From contig BFEA01000027.1 in assembly GCA_003427395.1 (NCBI GenBank), positions 671,558 through 706,355 on the forward strand: 34,798 nucleotides of DNA. Direction: 5' to 3'. This stretch comes from Chara braunii (lineage: Eukaryota; Streptophyta; Charophyceae; Charales; Characeae). The position numbers and the translations under genes are program-made. Position 1 is the first letter of the stretch. Each line of letters opens with the position of its first letter. The notes below the pieces were generated by a model, which worked only from the letters and a program-made list of their open reading frames with translations, was not told the origin of the DNA and searched no databases. Positions 1 to 11,300 of this stretch are shown here, in pieces.

Positions 1-73
<73 letters not shown>
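1..73. repeat. (TC)n/(AC)n compound microsatellite
   Basis: Seven TC units (1-14) run directly into an uninterrupted AC tract (15-73). The tract begins at the window edge, so its full length is unknown. The reading frame of the downstream protease ORF stays open through it, as expected for a dinucleotide repeat with no stop codon in any frame. Confidence 0.97.
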
Positions 74-78
<5 letters not shown>

Positions 79-129
79 GACGCTAAAGTGCAACATACAA
101 TTACGGAGTGTTCGACAAACACGGTTATA

Positions 130-1005
130 ATGGATGTAGTGCAAACAGACATTAACAACAAACAGTTCAAATTGTTGTTCGGTGATGCAGTTAACCAGTG
201 TAATGAAGGCGAACGGAGCTGTGTACATGGCTGGACTATTCACTTAGCAACGGATGCTCTCAATGAGACCGAAGAAGAGGCATTACTTCACATGAGTATA
301 GAGCTGAATAATACGAAAACATTGACAAGCACGAAGAATGAAGCTACAGGAGAGCAGTTGTTATTCACCGTGCATGATTTCAGCGTCCTCATCAACGAGA
401 ACGAGTGGTTGAACGACAACATTGTGAATTTCTACATGAAAATGATTCTGCATGACAACAATTGCAGAACATTTCATCACGAATGTGACAATCAGTTTGA
501 CAAGTCCAATCTATGTAGCACGAGGACGATCCCCATCTCAGCTGCATATAGCTCATACTTTTTCACTAAACTTCTAGGCAGGAACATGGAATATAAGTAC
601 GACAAAGTTGCTAGATGGTTTCGAGATGTCATCATAGCAGACACGGAATTGATTCTAGCGCCATATTATGATACGAAAAAGAAACACTGGACACTTGTTG
701 CGGCCGACCGTCGACGAAATGTGATAGACTATTACGATTCAATGGATACAAACACGAAGTTAGCTGAACAGGTGACAGGCTATTTCGCGCGATTTTTACT
801 AGAGCGCTCAACGCACCAGGGCCGACCAATAGACGTATCGTGCTTCGAACACACTTTGGAAGTGAAGGGCATTCCGAAACAGAAGGACGCAAGTCAGTGC
901 GGAGTGTTCATGCTCACTTATGCATCTCTTCTAGCGAGAGGCAAGGTGCCACCATTCAATTTCACAATGGACGACATACAGAGCATTAGACGAAGATCGC
1001 AATAG
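130..1005 (+). CDS. Ulp1-like C48 cysteine protease (SUMO-protease fold), possibly 5'-incomplete
   Basis: Predicted cysteine protease of the Ulp1/SENP type, a family that matures or removes SUMO or related ubiquitin-like proteins. From the first ATG at 130 it has 291 residues. The substrate-binding motif WLNDNIVNFYM starts at W93. The triad is H186 (in KHWTLV), D203 (in YYDSM) and C257 (in QCGVFML), with oxyanion glutamine Q251 six residues before the cysteine. The H-D spacing of 17 equals that of yeast Ulp1. The frame is open upstream through the microsatellite to base 1, with a GTG at 88, so the real start may lie outside the window. There is no intron inside the domain. Such stand-alone Ulp1 domains in plants are often carried by Mutator- or CACTA-type transposons. 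No transposase is visible here, so a transposon origin is inference. The active site looks intact; the true substrate is unknown. Confidence 0.85.
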   Translation: MDVVQTDINNKQFKLLFGDAVNQCNEGERSCVHGWTIHLATDALNETEEEALLHMSIELNNTKTLTSTKNEATGEQLLFTVHDFSVLINENEWLNDNIVNFYMKMILHDNNCRTFHHECDNQFDKSNLCSTRTIPISAAYSSYFFTKLLGRNMEYKYDKVARWFRDVIIADTELILAPYYDTKKKHWTLVAADRRRNVIDYYDSMDTNTKLAEQVTGYFARFLLERSTHQGRPIDVSCFEHTLEVKGIPKQKDASQCGVFMLTYASLLARGKVPPFNFTMDDIQSIRRRSQ

Positions 1006-1212
1006 ACTCAATAGCTTCATGATTTGCAAATTTGCAATTGCATCGTATTCGTTTAGTGTTGTCGTAACTGGTAACAGTTCAGAGCCTTCGATAGGTTGTG
1101 GGTATCCTCTCATATTATTATACACCGAAGAAAACTGAGAGGAATTGGAAATCATTTAAAGAAATTCAGGAAAGACATTGGCATAACTTCATTTGGACTC
1201 ACATTGCTCGTT

Positions 1213-1545
1213 GATGATGTATGTTGTATGATGGACTCGTACGGTAGAGGATATAAGGGACCATAGTTGTCGTGTATGGTCTTTTTCTTATGGGATATAG
1301 TATACTAAGAACATGTGATGGTAGCCATCACTACAAAGAAGGAAGTCACTCAAACATAAGTGTGGTTGTGAACTGGGGGTACCATATAATGATGTATGTT
1401 ATATGATGGACTCTTACGATACAGGATATACCATACCATAGTTGTGGTGCATGGTCTGTGGTAGATGATCCTACCATCTAATGGGATATGGTATACCATC
1501 ACAATGCGATGGTAGCCATTACTGCAAAGAAGGAAGTCACTCATT
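1213..1545. repeat. Tandem duplication, period 175 bp, with internal palindromes
   Basis: Two diverged copies begin at 1214 and 1389 (both start ATGATGTATGTT) and both end in GGAAGTCACTC near 1351 and 1541. Each copy holds short inverted repeats. In copy two TATACCATA (1427-1435) can pair with TATGGTATA (1487-1495), and GGTAG/CTACC is nested inside; copy one has GATGG-TAG-CCATC near 1317. The overall look is MITE-like, but no terminal inverted repeat or target-site duplication was identified. Confidence 0.75.
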
Positions 1546-3379
1546 TCCACACAAAAGCATAGACGAAATTGTCAGAGTTCAATTTCGCGAAAATAGTAAA
1601 AAATGTTAATTTTAACGAAATATTAGTTAAGAAAATAAGCTCACATGCGCCAGACTTGCTTTCCCTGTTTGAACACACCCTACCTCGCACTTGTTCCCCT
1701 CTCTGATTGGCACGTCGACCCCCCCTTCCCCTTTTAATAGGAAGCTTGACGATGCGCTAACTGGCAAGCGCGTCGCTCTTTGCTCCGTAAGTGACAGGAA
1801 AACTCGTTGGTTGGCCAATCGGCGAAGGTCATACCCCCCCCTTTTCGTTGATGGAGAGAAAGCTCGATTAGGCACCCCCCCCCCCAATAGTAATGTCGTC
1901 GACCCGCCGGGAGCGGGAAAGCTCGATTGGTCAGTTTTCAACAGTAATGTTTCTGGCTCGTCTGCGGGCTGCGGATGACTGCTACTTTTCGTCAGAGCTC
2001 ACCAAATGTACTATGCGCAGTCCCTCTCTCGAAGGTTGTGAGAACTCTGACTTTAGCGGGCGGCTTAGTCTGGACTACCTATTCGAAATTCTCTTTCCGA
2101 ATGGTTTCCCCAATTCCCTCCTTCACGCTCTCTATTCCTCACTTCGCGTCTTCTCGTTCTCACATTCCCTCACCGTGTACCTTCTCCCCTCCATTCGCTG
2201 TGCAGTCTCCCTTCCTCGCCACAGTCTCTCTCTCTCTCTCTCAGTCTCCCTCTCTCCCCCTCTCTCATGCGCCTAGGACTGCGCGAGCAGCTCCGACGCT
2301 GTTGCTCGCTTGCACCTGTTGCGCTGTCACTCGCGCAGACCTGCTCTCCTCTGCCTGCGCGCAGCTCCTTTCGCGAATGAGAATCAACTTCTCAGCGTTC
2401 CCTCTAGATCCTGCTACAGGAAAGAACTCGCTAGAACATGGCGTGTTGCCTCAGTATGTGTAACGGTATGAACTTCCGGTTAAAACATGGCCAGATACTC
2501 CCTCTCCGAATGATCCTCCCGCTGTAACAAAGCCAGATGCACGCGCCTTCACAAGGTGGCCAGGTGCTCCCTTACGATAATTTTCGAATGATCTTCTTGC
2601 CAGAACCACGCCAGATACACCCGCCACACGAAGCGAGCAAAATGGGTATGAACTGCTGCAGTTAACCCTTCATCGTCTTCCTCAGCGGCTCGTTTCTCCC
2701 TTCCTGCGCTCAGTTGCTATAATGGCAGAGAACACCTTGCATGCTCTCAAGACTTCCCCCGTTCCCATCTCCTGTAACCGCCTATCCCCTGCTTCCCGTT
2801 GACCTCATCGGAATAAGCGACGTGGGCGGGTACACCTTGCATGCTGCGAGAGACCGCCCCCGTCTGACCGTTACTCCCTTCGAGTTGTGCCAGTGTGCGG
2901 GTACACCTTGCACACACCGAATTCTCCCCCTCTCAGTCCCACTCGTGGCCTATATCTGTGCGTGACAGCCGCAACACAAGTACCGTAGATTTCCTCTGCT
3001 TGTCGCGCCACGTTGGCCTGGAATAGAAACTGGCCCCGTCTGTCCCAGCGGTACCAGCCATTAGACCTGCAAATGGTGAAAGTTCAGATCCGGGAACTAG
3101 GCCAGATTGGAGCCCATACACCATTGCACCCGCACTGTAGCTGCCCCATCCCAGCACGTCCCGATTCAGCAGTCGAAATTCCCACTCCGTGCGGCCATTG
3201 TACTTCACGAAAACCATGTCGTCTCAGTTGCCTACCGCAGGTTCCACCGCAGCCGTCCCGGGTCAGTTGTGACTGCACCGCACCTGTTCCAAGCTAGTGC
3301 ACCCGAAGGTGCCATGCAGTCGCTCAGATGTGCCACTGTACTATATTAGATAGCTGAATTGCCATCATACTGTCTCGAG
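1546..3379. other. No gene recognised; small repeats and pyrimidine-rich segment
   Basis: Only short ORFs with no recognisable domain occur. A 59-bp partial duplication begins at 1859 and 1918 (shared AAAGCTCGATT followed by AGTAATGT). A CT-rich run lies at about 2222-2270. Three loosely similar blocks start with ACACCTTGCA at 2732, 2832 and 2903. C-runs of seven or more occur around 1720, 1835 and 1880. Confidence 0.6.
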
Positions 3380-3860
3380 CCTGAAATAAACGTCATGTCA
3401 ATGCCGAGCCTGAAGTAAATCACCGTGACGGCACCAACCCCGAAGTAAATCATCCCAGTACGAGGTCGCACATGCCCACACTGAATACCGTAGGGCGCCG
3501 CCTTACCTGGGTAACGCCAAACCTGCCCTAGACCTGAAGTAAGCAGTCGTAACGGTGCCGGAGCTGAAATACGCCGCCATGGTAGTGCCGAACCTGAAAT
3601 GATTCACTGTGTCGACGCCGCGCCTGAAGTAAATATCCATGATGATTGATATGAAAATAACCCACGGTGATAGTCCCGAACCCGATATAAAACGCCGTAA
3701 TGTTTCCGGACCTGAAAACATACTGCCGCCAAGGTTCCAAACCTGGAATAACTGTCGTCGTGGCCCTGGTCCTGAGAATAATTCACCGCATCTGTCCCAA
3801 ACCTGAAAATGAGTCACCGTAATGAAACAGTTGTCATCGGGCCCATACCGAACCGGAAGC
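3380..3860. repeat. Degenerate 30-bp minisatellite
   Basis: A core like CCTGAAATAA recurs at 3380, 3409, 3439, 3480, 3533, 3563, 3593, 3623, 3650, 3681, 3711, 3742, 3771 and 3802, mostly 29-31 bp apart, with a variable part resembling CACCGTGATGGTGCCGAA. Units are heavily mutated, so the array is old. The period equals ten codons, and all three minus-strand frames are open for 60-154 codons (for example 3503-3967), giving repeated FRFGT/YFRSG-like peptides. I treat the ORFs as a by-product of the repeat and not as a gene. Confidence 0.8.
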
Positions 3861-4192
3861 ACGTCAGACACAGTAGGACGCGGCCACTCCATAACAATAC
3901 CGAACCTCTTCGAACCATGTATCCGTACCGAGCCACATACCATACTGTCGACCCAAGGTAGCACCACCCCATGCAGTCCATGCGACTCCCGCTCTCAGAA
4001 CATCCCAACTGCGGTGATGTTAGTAATCAAGTAGATCAGGGAACGTGACGCAGGGAACCTCGACCATTTGCAGTAGCGAGAACTGTTAGAATCCGGGGAA
4101 AATGATCAATCCGAGGTCAGAGCTGATGGCGGGTGATCGAGGCGAAATTAGGCCAATCTCCCAATAGTCATGGGTTTCGGTCCCTTTCATCG

Positions 4193-4480
4193 TTTTTAAT
4201 TGTTTTTCCTTTTTCTTAATTCTATTGTCGGAACTAGTAATTTTACCGTAAATTCCCCAAAATTAAATTCCGAGAAAGTTTAAATAAATGGCCGAATTCC
4301 TTTTGTTTCTTTTTCCTTTTACCATTTTTAATCTTTTTCTATGTTTTTTTAATTTCATTGTCGGGAACATAAAATAACAAGGGTATTCCCCCTAGGATTA
4401 AATGCCGTGAAAAAATTAAGAAATTAAAGGATATTATGTTTTTTTCTTCTCCCCTACTGGTCTTAATCTTTTTTCCTCAT
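4193..4480. repeat. AT-rich tandem repeat, period about 132 bp
   Basis: TTTTTAAT followed by a T-rich run begins at 4193, 4325 and (as TCTTAAT) 4461. ATTCCCC followed by ATTAAAT occurs at 4253 and 4385. These offsets give two and a fraction diverged copies of a unit of about 132 bp. The interval is far more AT-rich than the DNA on either side. Confidence 0.65.
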
Positions 4481-6206
4481 TTTTAATTATGGTACTAAAA
4501 TAGACGAAAATTTGAGGCCTCATTTCGGCCCCGGTCGTATGCTGCAAAAAACGTCGCGGCGAGGTCAGTTCCCTCGATGCCTCTCCGCGGCAGGCCAATC
4601 CGGGTCTAACCCTCTGAATGGCCAGAAATAACGGTCCCTGAGTGCGGCCACTCATTTCGCCATCTTTGAGGATTACTCGTAAGGTTTAGTGCGCCCAGAT
4701 TCAGGGGTATCCAAAGTTCCCCTAATTTTTGTTGCCTGTTCAAACAAAGTACCGTCAAAACACGGACTTGTCTCTGAGCCTAGGTCCCAAAGCCGCAAAT
4801 TTCAGGCGGCGTACTGTTTGTGGCCAGCTGAGAACGTCATATTCTCTGATTTCCTTCGTGCGGATGATCACACGAGTTGATGGGGACTAAGTCGATTTGT
4901 TTGTGAATGGTGGATGTGTATGAAGCTGACGATGGATGACCATGTGGACTGCGATGACAGATTACTCGAGCTACGACTTCGTGATTATCCTCGCTCACGC
5001 TCGTTTCCGTACAAAGAGGATAAGACACATGTTTGCGTGAGGATGTGCAGGAAGCCGTAGCTCAGATTGAACGCCCCAATTAATACCCTTATGAAACACG
5101 TTGTTTTCGACTGTCGCACTCAGCACTGCACTGGCCCTGCACTTTATGCTCTGACTATCGCTGTATGGAACGGCTAAGGGAGCAGGGATTCGACTACGCG
5201 TCACTTAGAGAAATGAAAGTCGTGAAGAGAGCAGTCCGACTGCACCCCTGTGACTCTGATTCCGAACTCTCCGAAACGCGTCGGAGCCTTGTCCATAACC
5301 GAGATCCTGGATACACACCCGCACCTTTTCGTCCAGGGAAAAGACGTCCTCACGCACACAACGAAGTTTTAAGGTACTTTTTAGATTAGGGAGTCCTTGC
5401 ACCGATGCTTGTCTCTCTATGTTGTTCCCGCCACTGATTGTCACACCACAAGCGGAAACCACATGGGAGATCCCAGCTCCAACCCGGAACTCCACACTCA
5501 ACTTTTTTCCTATAATCCTTGGCACACCCCCATTCCTGCTTTTCGGACCCTTTCCGCATTTTAGTTACTCCAACAAGGAAAGTTGTGGAGCACGAGGTTG
5601 ACCGTCACCCCACCTCACGCCACCTAGCCTATCATCCATAGGCGTTGTCTCTACTACATAGTGCTAAAGACGACTGTGACACCCCATAAGCCCCTTGATC
5701 TCGACACCCCAATACATAGCAACCCTACTATGCATATGGTTCGTCGGTCAATGCCCTCTGTCTATAAGCGTAATTGCAGTCCCGAAGATTTCAACCTATA
5801 ACCTCATACTACAATGTCCATTTCTTGTCGTGCTTCAACCAAATTTTTTTATTTTTTTTTTTATCGGGGAAAAAGGTGGGAAAGCCGAAAGGTTGTGCAG
5901 TTACGGCACCTCCCCCCCACCTGTTGCAGTAGCTTTTTTTTTTTTTTTCCCCGAATCAAAACGAGTCAGTTTCGCTTACGAGATAGGCTCCAATTGATCT
6001 TCTATGCTAGTATTTTTAACGTTTTAAACTCAATCCTCACTCTGCTACTTAACTATGTGAACAACCTCTAGCCTTGAGGGAAATAACATGCCTGAGATGG
6101 AGCTGTGAGACAGGAAAAAACAAAGTGATTGTCTTTCCTATCCAAGAGGAAACCTACCTTGAAGGTAATCAACAATACTTCATTTGAAGTTGTTAATGGA
6201 CGAGTT
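4481..6206. other. No gene recognised; short ORF and T-rich tracts
   Basis: The longest plausible ORF (5165-5389 plus, 74 codons from ATG) has ordinary composition but no domain I recognise. T-rich runs occur at about 5849-5863 and 5934-5950. No splice-supported exon, RNA gene or transposon domain could be identified. Confidence 0.5.
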
Positions 6207-7410
6207 TCACCAGAATAAAATTTGACATGCTGCTACTGTTTTGATCCTGCCAAGCTTGTGATTGGAACAGACATCCATGACACCTGAGATGATCGCAAGG
6301 GCACTGTCCGCCCATTCGGTTGTTGAGCCAAAGTACTGCTTTGCACCCTCACACCTGTGTAGATAGTCCGTGACCCACTTGGACATCCCTGACTCTTCCA
6401 ACACTTTTCATTTTTTTTTCCAAAAAACAAGCTTCATCTATTGGTGGGGAGCAGCACCTGTTGGAAACCGGGTCCAGCGTCCCATAAATACAACCATATC
6501 CTTACAAATTGGCACAAACTGGGAACCGGGCCCAACATCCTATAATGAGTACGTTCAGAAAACTCATCAGAAAATTTCATGAAAATGAAACTAGGAACTA
6601 CAAAAAAATCCAATTAGCCTAATTTAGAACATTCGGTAAACTTTCGAAAAATATAAGAGTGGGAGGGGCGAAACTAAATTGCCTACTATCCTAAATTCCC
6701 CCTTCCAACAGATGGGGCGTCAGTCTAGGCTTTCAGTCCTCGTACCAGAGCTCGCTTGATCTCATATCCCCTTCTGCTAGGGTAACAGGGTTCCACAACC
6801 CTCCATAGTACCGATCAACCTAGCTCTACAAGACAGGAAGTGTCTTCCTCCCTCGACAATTCCCTCCAGACTTGACTGTTGAGCCTGAACAATCCTTTTC
6901 CTCTTTCTACCCTTGATTGCAGCCTTATATCTGCCACCACAAGCTTGTGGTTTGAGATTGGGTTGCACACACACTTAGTTGCAATGACTCCTTCCAGGAT
7001 TTAGTCATTGACCAGAAAATAATCCAATGGCCTTTTTGTCACCGATTGCATGTCCCTGTACATGGAGGAAGATCCACGTGTAGCTGGGGTTATCCTGGTT
7101 CAGCAGGCGGATCAAATCTGCTAACTTTATCTCCATGATTAATTCCAAGAAGAGTTGTAGATCTCTTTCTTGCTGCATTAGAGTTTGGCTGCACATCTTC
7201 GTCTAAAGACCGGTTTCCAGTTTCCTGCTATAAGCAACTTCTCGACCTTGGTATGTGGTGGATCAGGTACTTGAAGAAGGTTGCCCGCTCGCTTGAGTCT
7301 GTCGGAGCGTAAACTGTCATGATTCCCAAAACTTCCTTCCCCCAATTCCCAAAAGCACCCACGCCCATCTTTCCCATAAGTCTGTTTCTGATTCCACTAC
7401 TCGAGCTTGT
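6207..7410 (-). pseudogene. Decayed LINE fragment: endonuclease and post-endonuclease linker
   Basis: Remnant of a plant-type LINE ORF2 read right to left. Minus-strand translation near 7340-7250 gives VYAPTDSSERATFFKYL, the mid-domain motif of APE-type LINE endonucleases. It continues through an AGNW segment (GDWN equivalent), DNPSYTW near 7090, a DYFLVND segment near 7010 and SNHKLVVADI near 6940 (equivalent of the catalytic SDH block). The reading moves between frames several times and meets stops. A separate segment, 6404-6207, reads MSKWVTDYL...WADSALAIISGVMDVCS, which fits the linker between endonuclease and reverse transcriptase. About 450 bases without LINE similarity lie between the two parts. 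The reverse transcriptase is absent, so this is a broken copy with no coding capacity. Confidence 0.75.
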
Positions 7411-7416
7411 AGATCC

Positions 7417-8037
7417 TTGTGTAGTAGAAATGTCGAAACTGAGTGTCTCCTCCTGGCTGCCGCTACTAGTACCCAGCCAACAGAACCAGACAACACTGGT
7501 TACAGACGAGGGGAGTCCCGAGAGAGCATTAATAAAGAAAAAGTTTTATATGACTCCTCTCTGACGGTAAAGGCTCATATGGTGCCTCTTCCGGATCAAC
7601 AGAATCCACAGGTAGTTGATCTCACAGAAGATCTCCCTGACAATTGCCATCAGAGTTCATGTGCCTTGTCACCTTCTCACTCACCGCTTTCTTCTATCGA
7701 GTCTGAACTTACTTCCAAGATGCAGAGACTGGAACATCGTCTGGTGAAAGGCCAGGGAGTATTATTTTCTGCAAAGACTGGGATTGCCATTTTACCAGCC
7801 AGACGAAAATATGACAATTGGGAAGTGGGATTATCCATACCCCAGGAAACAATCTATGGCGATGTAACCGTCATGGGTACTACATCCCCCTTTCTTTCAC
7901 TTTCCACCAAGGCTGGTCGATTAGCAAGGGAGCCTTTAATCAGACATGAAGTATTGAGATTTATCAAAAACAGCATCCTTAATCATAACGAGAGGAGATC
8001 AGCGATTGGCAGAATGGGATGTTTTTCTCAAATATGA
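7417..8037 (+). pseudogene. Possible LINE ORF1 (gag-like) remnant
   Basis: A 206-codon open frame lies directly upstream of the sense-strand LINE ORF2. It has no recognised domain. The C-terminal half (SAKTGIAILPARRKYDNWEVG, then GDVTVMGTTSPFLSLS) looks like a folded protein, and the middle is Ser/Pro-rich (around HSPLSS). After the stop, another frame can be read to about 8240 (EWDVFLKYESG...), broken by a TGA. The position suggests the nucleic-acid-binding ORF1 of the same LINE. No zinc knuckle is visible, so this is inference from context. The first 30 or so codons overlap the antisense LINE fragment and may not belong. Confidence 0.4.
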
Positions 8038-8368
8038 GTCCGGAAAGCAGACCAATCTGAAATGACTCAATCAGGACCTCCTCATGGAACTGCAACTTAT
8101 GAAGGTCAAAGCGAGTTGCTTCTGGTCTGAAACAGATGTGGGTACATTACTGGTACGTCTCTTAAGCCAACAGTTTTTGGCATCAGGGGGCCTGCTGGAC
8201 CTAGGTCAGTGGCTAGACCTGGGTAATAGTATAAATATCTAATCTAGAAACTATTCTTCAGTTGATTGGCCGGATAGATAGCGTTTGTTTAAGATGGATA
8301 AGTATCATTTAATTGATGCCCTATACAATAGGGACAGATCGTGAAAATCTACTAAAAGGCAGGCAGAC

Positions 8369-11300
8369 TTAGACCTGCGATCACTCAACGTTAACGGTTT
8401 GGCCTTTGCAAAGTTTGAAAAGAAGCAAGTTATATATGATCAGCTTAAAGGAATAGGAGGTAAGGAATGTGTATTCAGGAAACTCACTTAATGGACACTG
8501 CCTCTCATAATCATTGCCACAAAGAGATCTGACCCCATACAGCCTTCCGGGCTCATGCACCTCGTTCAGGGAGTGCGGGAGTTGCAATTTGGATCCCTCC
8601 GGAGTCCAAAGTAAATCCGGTTTATTGGGAGGTTGACAAAGAAGAGGGGAGATAGACATACATTCTTGCGATGTTAGACCTAGAGATTGTAGTTGTCTTG
8701 TGTCGGTATGGGCCAAATGAAGCAGGTAATCGACAACGCTTCTTCGGGTCCCTCATCCCCAAACTCTCGGTAGGTATCCCGGTCATCATTGTTGGGGATT
8801 TTAATGTTGCCCCGGATCGCTCATTGGACCAGTGGCCCATCCCGGACCCATGCCCAGACTACGTAGCAGCGGATGAAGCAATGATGGATAATCTTACCCA
8901 ATCTTTTAACCTTTTTTACTATTTTAGAAGACTAAACCCCACACTTCGCATTTTTTTATGCTTTAGGAAAAACCAGTTTAGGATAACTTCGAAGTCACGA
9001 ATAGATCTGATCCTCCTTTCTGAAGATCTAGAAGGAGTTGTGCAAATAGCTGAAATTTTTCCCAGAAACCTTCTTCCTGGACTGGACCACGCTATGTGTG
9101 CAGTCCTCCTGTCATTTTCCAAAAAGTCAGACCAAGGTAGAGGTTATTACAAGCTAAATACATCTCTTCTATATATAGAAGGATTCAAAACCTACCTCAA
9201 GGATGTTTGGAATTTATGGCGCCAACAGAAGACTCTCACCAAGGATAACATAACGTGGTTCAACAATGGTCTAGTTTTCCTAGGTCATAAATGCAATGAA
9301 TATTCGAAGTTTTTAGCTGTTGAATGTCATTCCAATGAATCAAGACTTTATCAACGTATTCATAAGTTGCAATCACAGGAAAATATTTCAAACGATGATG
9401 AGAATAATGAGAGAGTTGCCCAAGAAATTCAGGAATTAGAGGATCGTCTTCTTTCCCTCATGGAGTACCGATGGTAGGGAGCCCGGATAAGGGGAAAGCT
9501 TCGTCAGGCTGCTACTGAAGGAGGAATAAATGCTAGGGTTTTTGCTATGGCTCGAGCTCGGACAGGTAGAACAGTAATTGAAGCCTTTGCTCACCCTCAA
9601 CGACAAAATGAACAACGAGCAACATCTACGGCAGAGTGCACCAAAATCGCAAAAGAATTTTTCAAATCCCTCTTCCTTTTAGAGACAACAACCACTCCTG
9701 TTAACCAACGTATCAAAGATATTTACGATTTCTTAAAACCATTGAAAAAATCTCTTTCCGACTCTCAAAGGGACCTATTAGAAAGCCCGCTAACGAAAGA
9801 AGAGATATGGACTGCCCTGATGTTCATGGAGGAAGAGAAAACGCCTGGAATAGATGGATTACCTAAGGAATTCTGAGAATCTCTTTGGGATTTTATCGCT
9901 CAAGACCTAATGGACTTCTATCAGGATGTTTGGGCTTCAGACCGACTAGGAGAGATAGTGGGGCAAGGGGTCCTAACACTCCTGTACAAAAAGGGTGACA
10001 AATGCAATATTTGAAACTATCGCTCCATCACCCTCCTCTCAGTTGTGTATAAACTCATATCTAAAGCCCCCACTATCCGTCTTAATAAACATATAGCTGA
10101 CATAATCCACCCCGTCCAGACGGGTTTTATCCAAGGAAGGAATATTCAGGATAACATCCTCCTCATAAATGAATTGGTCAAACTTTCTCGCCAATCTAAA
10201 CATAATGTTGCCTTCATCTTTATAGATTTTGAGAAAGTAAGACCACGTGGATTGACTCTTCCTGGACAAATGCCTAAACAAGTTTAACTTTGGCCCGAAC
10301 TTCAGAAGATGGGTAAAAATCTTACATGAGAATGCATCAACAAAAGTCATGGTCAATGAGAATGTAGCCCCTCTTATAATGCTACAAAGATCAGTTAGGC
10401 AAAGAGATCCCATTGCCCCGCTCCTCTTTGTAATCATCATGAAAGTCTTGGCAGGTCATATCCGCCACCATAAAGATATCAAGCACATCCAAGTTACATC
10501 CATACCAGAGGATGCTATACCGGTATGTTCACTCTTCGCTGATGACCTATCTCTCATGGTTGATGCCTCACATGAAAATCTCAAGGCAATACAACGGATT
10601 ATGGATGAATTTTGTAAACTATCAGACATGAGGATAAACTGGGGGAACAAAACCCTAGGTTGGTGGATTCACTATCAAGGAGTAAGGCCTCCAGAGAAAT
10701 CAATGATCAAATGACTCCCTCTTGATTCACCAGTTAAGGTTCTCCAAATTTCAGTATCAGCCCTTGGCAAACCAATATCAAATAGTGAAGGGATTTTGAA
10801 ACAGGCACTCTCAAAACTCGAATTATGAAAAGATAAACACACTTAATTGCTAGGAAGAACGTTAGCGATTAACAATGTAGTCCTCACCTCTATTTGATAT
10901 AAATATGTTGTCTGGGCGCTTGATAATGTATCCATTAAGATCTTGCAGAGGCAGTTGGTAACATTTATTTGGCGTGGTAATCATGAATCCAAAAATGTTC
11001 TTAGCAGAGTGGCACAACAATCAATAATTAAACATAAATCCAAAGGTGGTCTTGGCATAATTGACCCCACCACCCAAGCGAAGACACTTTCAATTCAATG
11101 GATAAAGCGCATGCTATTCAATCCTCAAAACTCGTAGAGTAATCTGGCTTGTGAACAGATCAGATGCCTTGCCCCTCCCACCCCAGATGAGGTTGACCCC
11201 CTAATGTGGTTGAAGAATCGTGCCTGGCCGCTTCCAAAGGCGTCCCCATCAAAGTTCAAAAATATGGATTTATCTGATCGCCAAGCAGCCAAAAGTAACC

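Noticed and set aside
88-129. GTG at 88 as the start of the protease
   Set aside because: A eukaryotic start should be ATG. The first ATG is at 130, and the frame is open upstream anyway, so the true start is unresolved.
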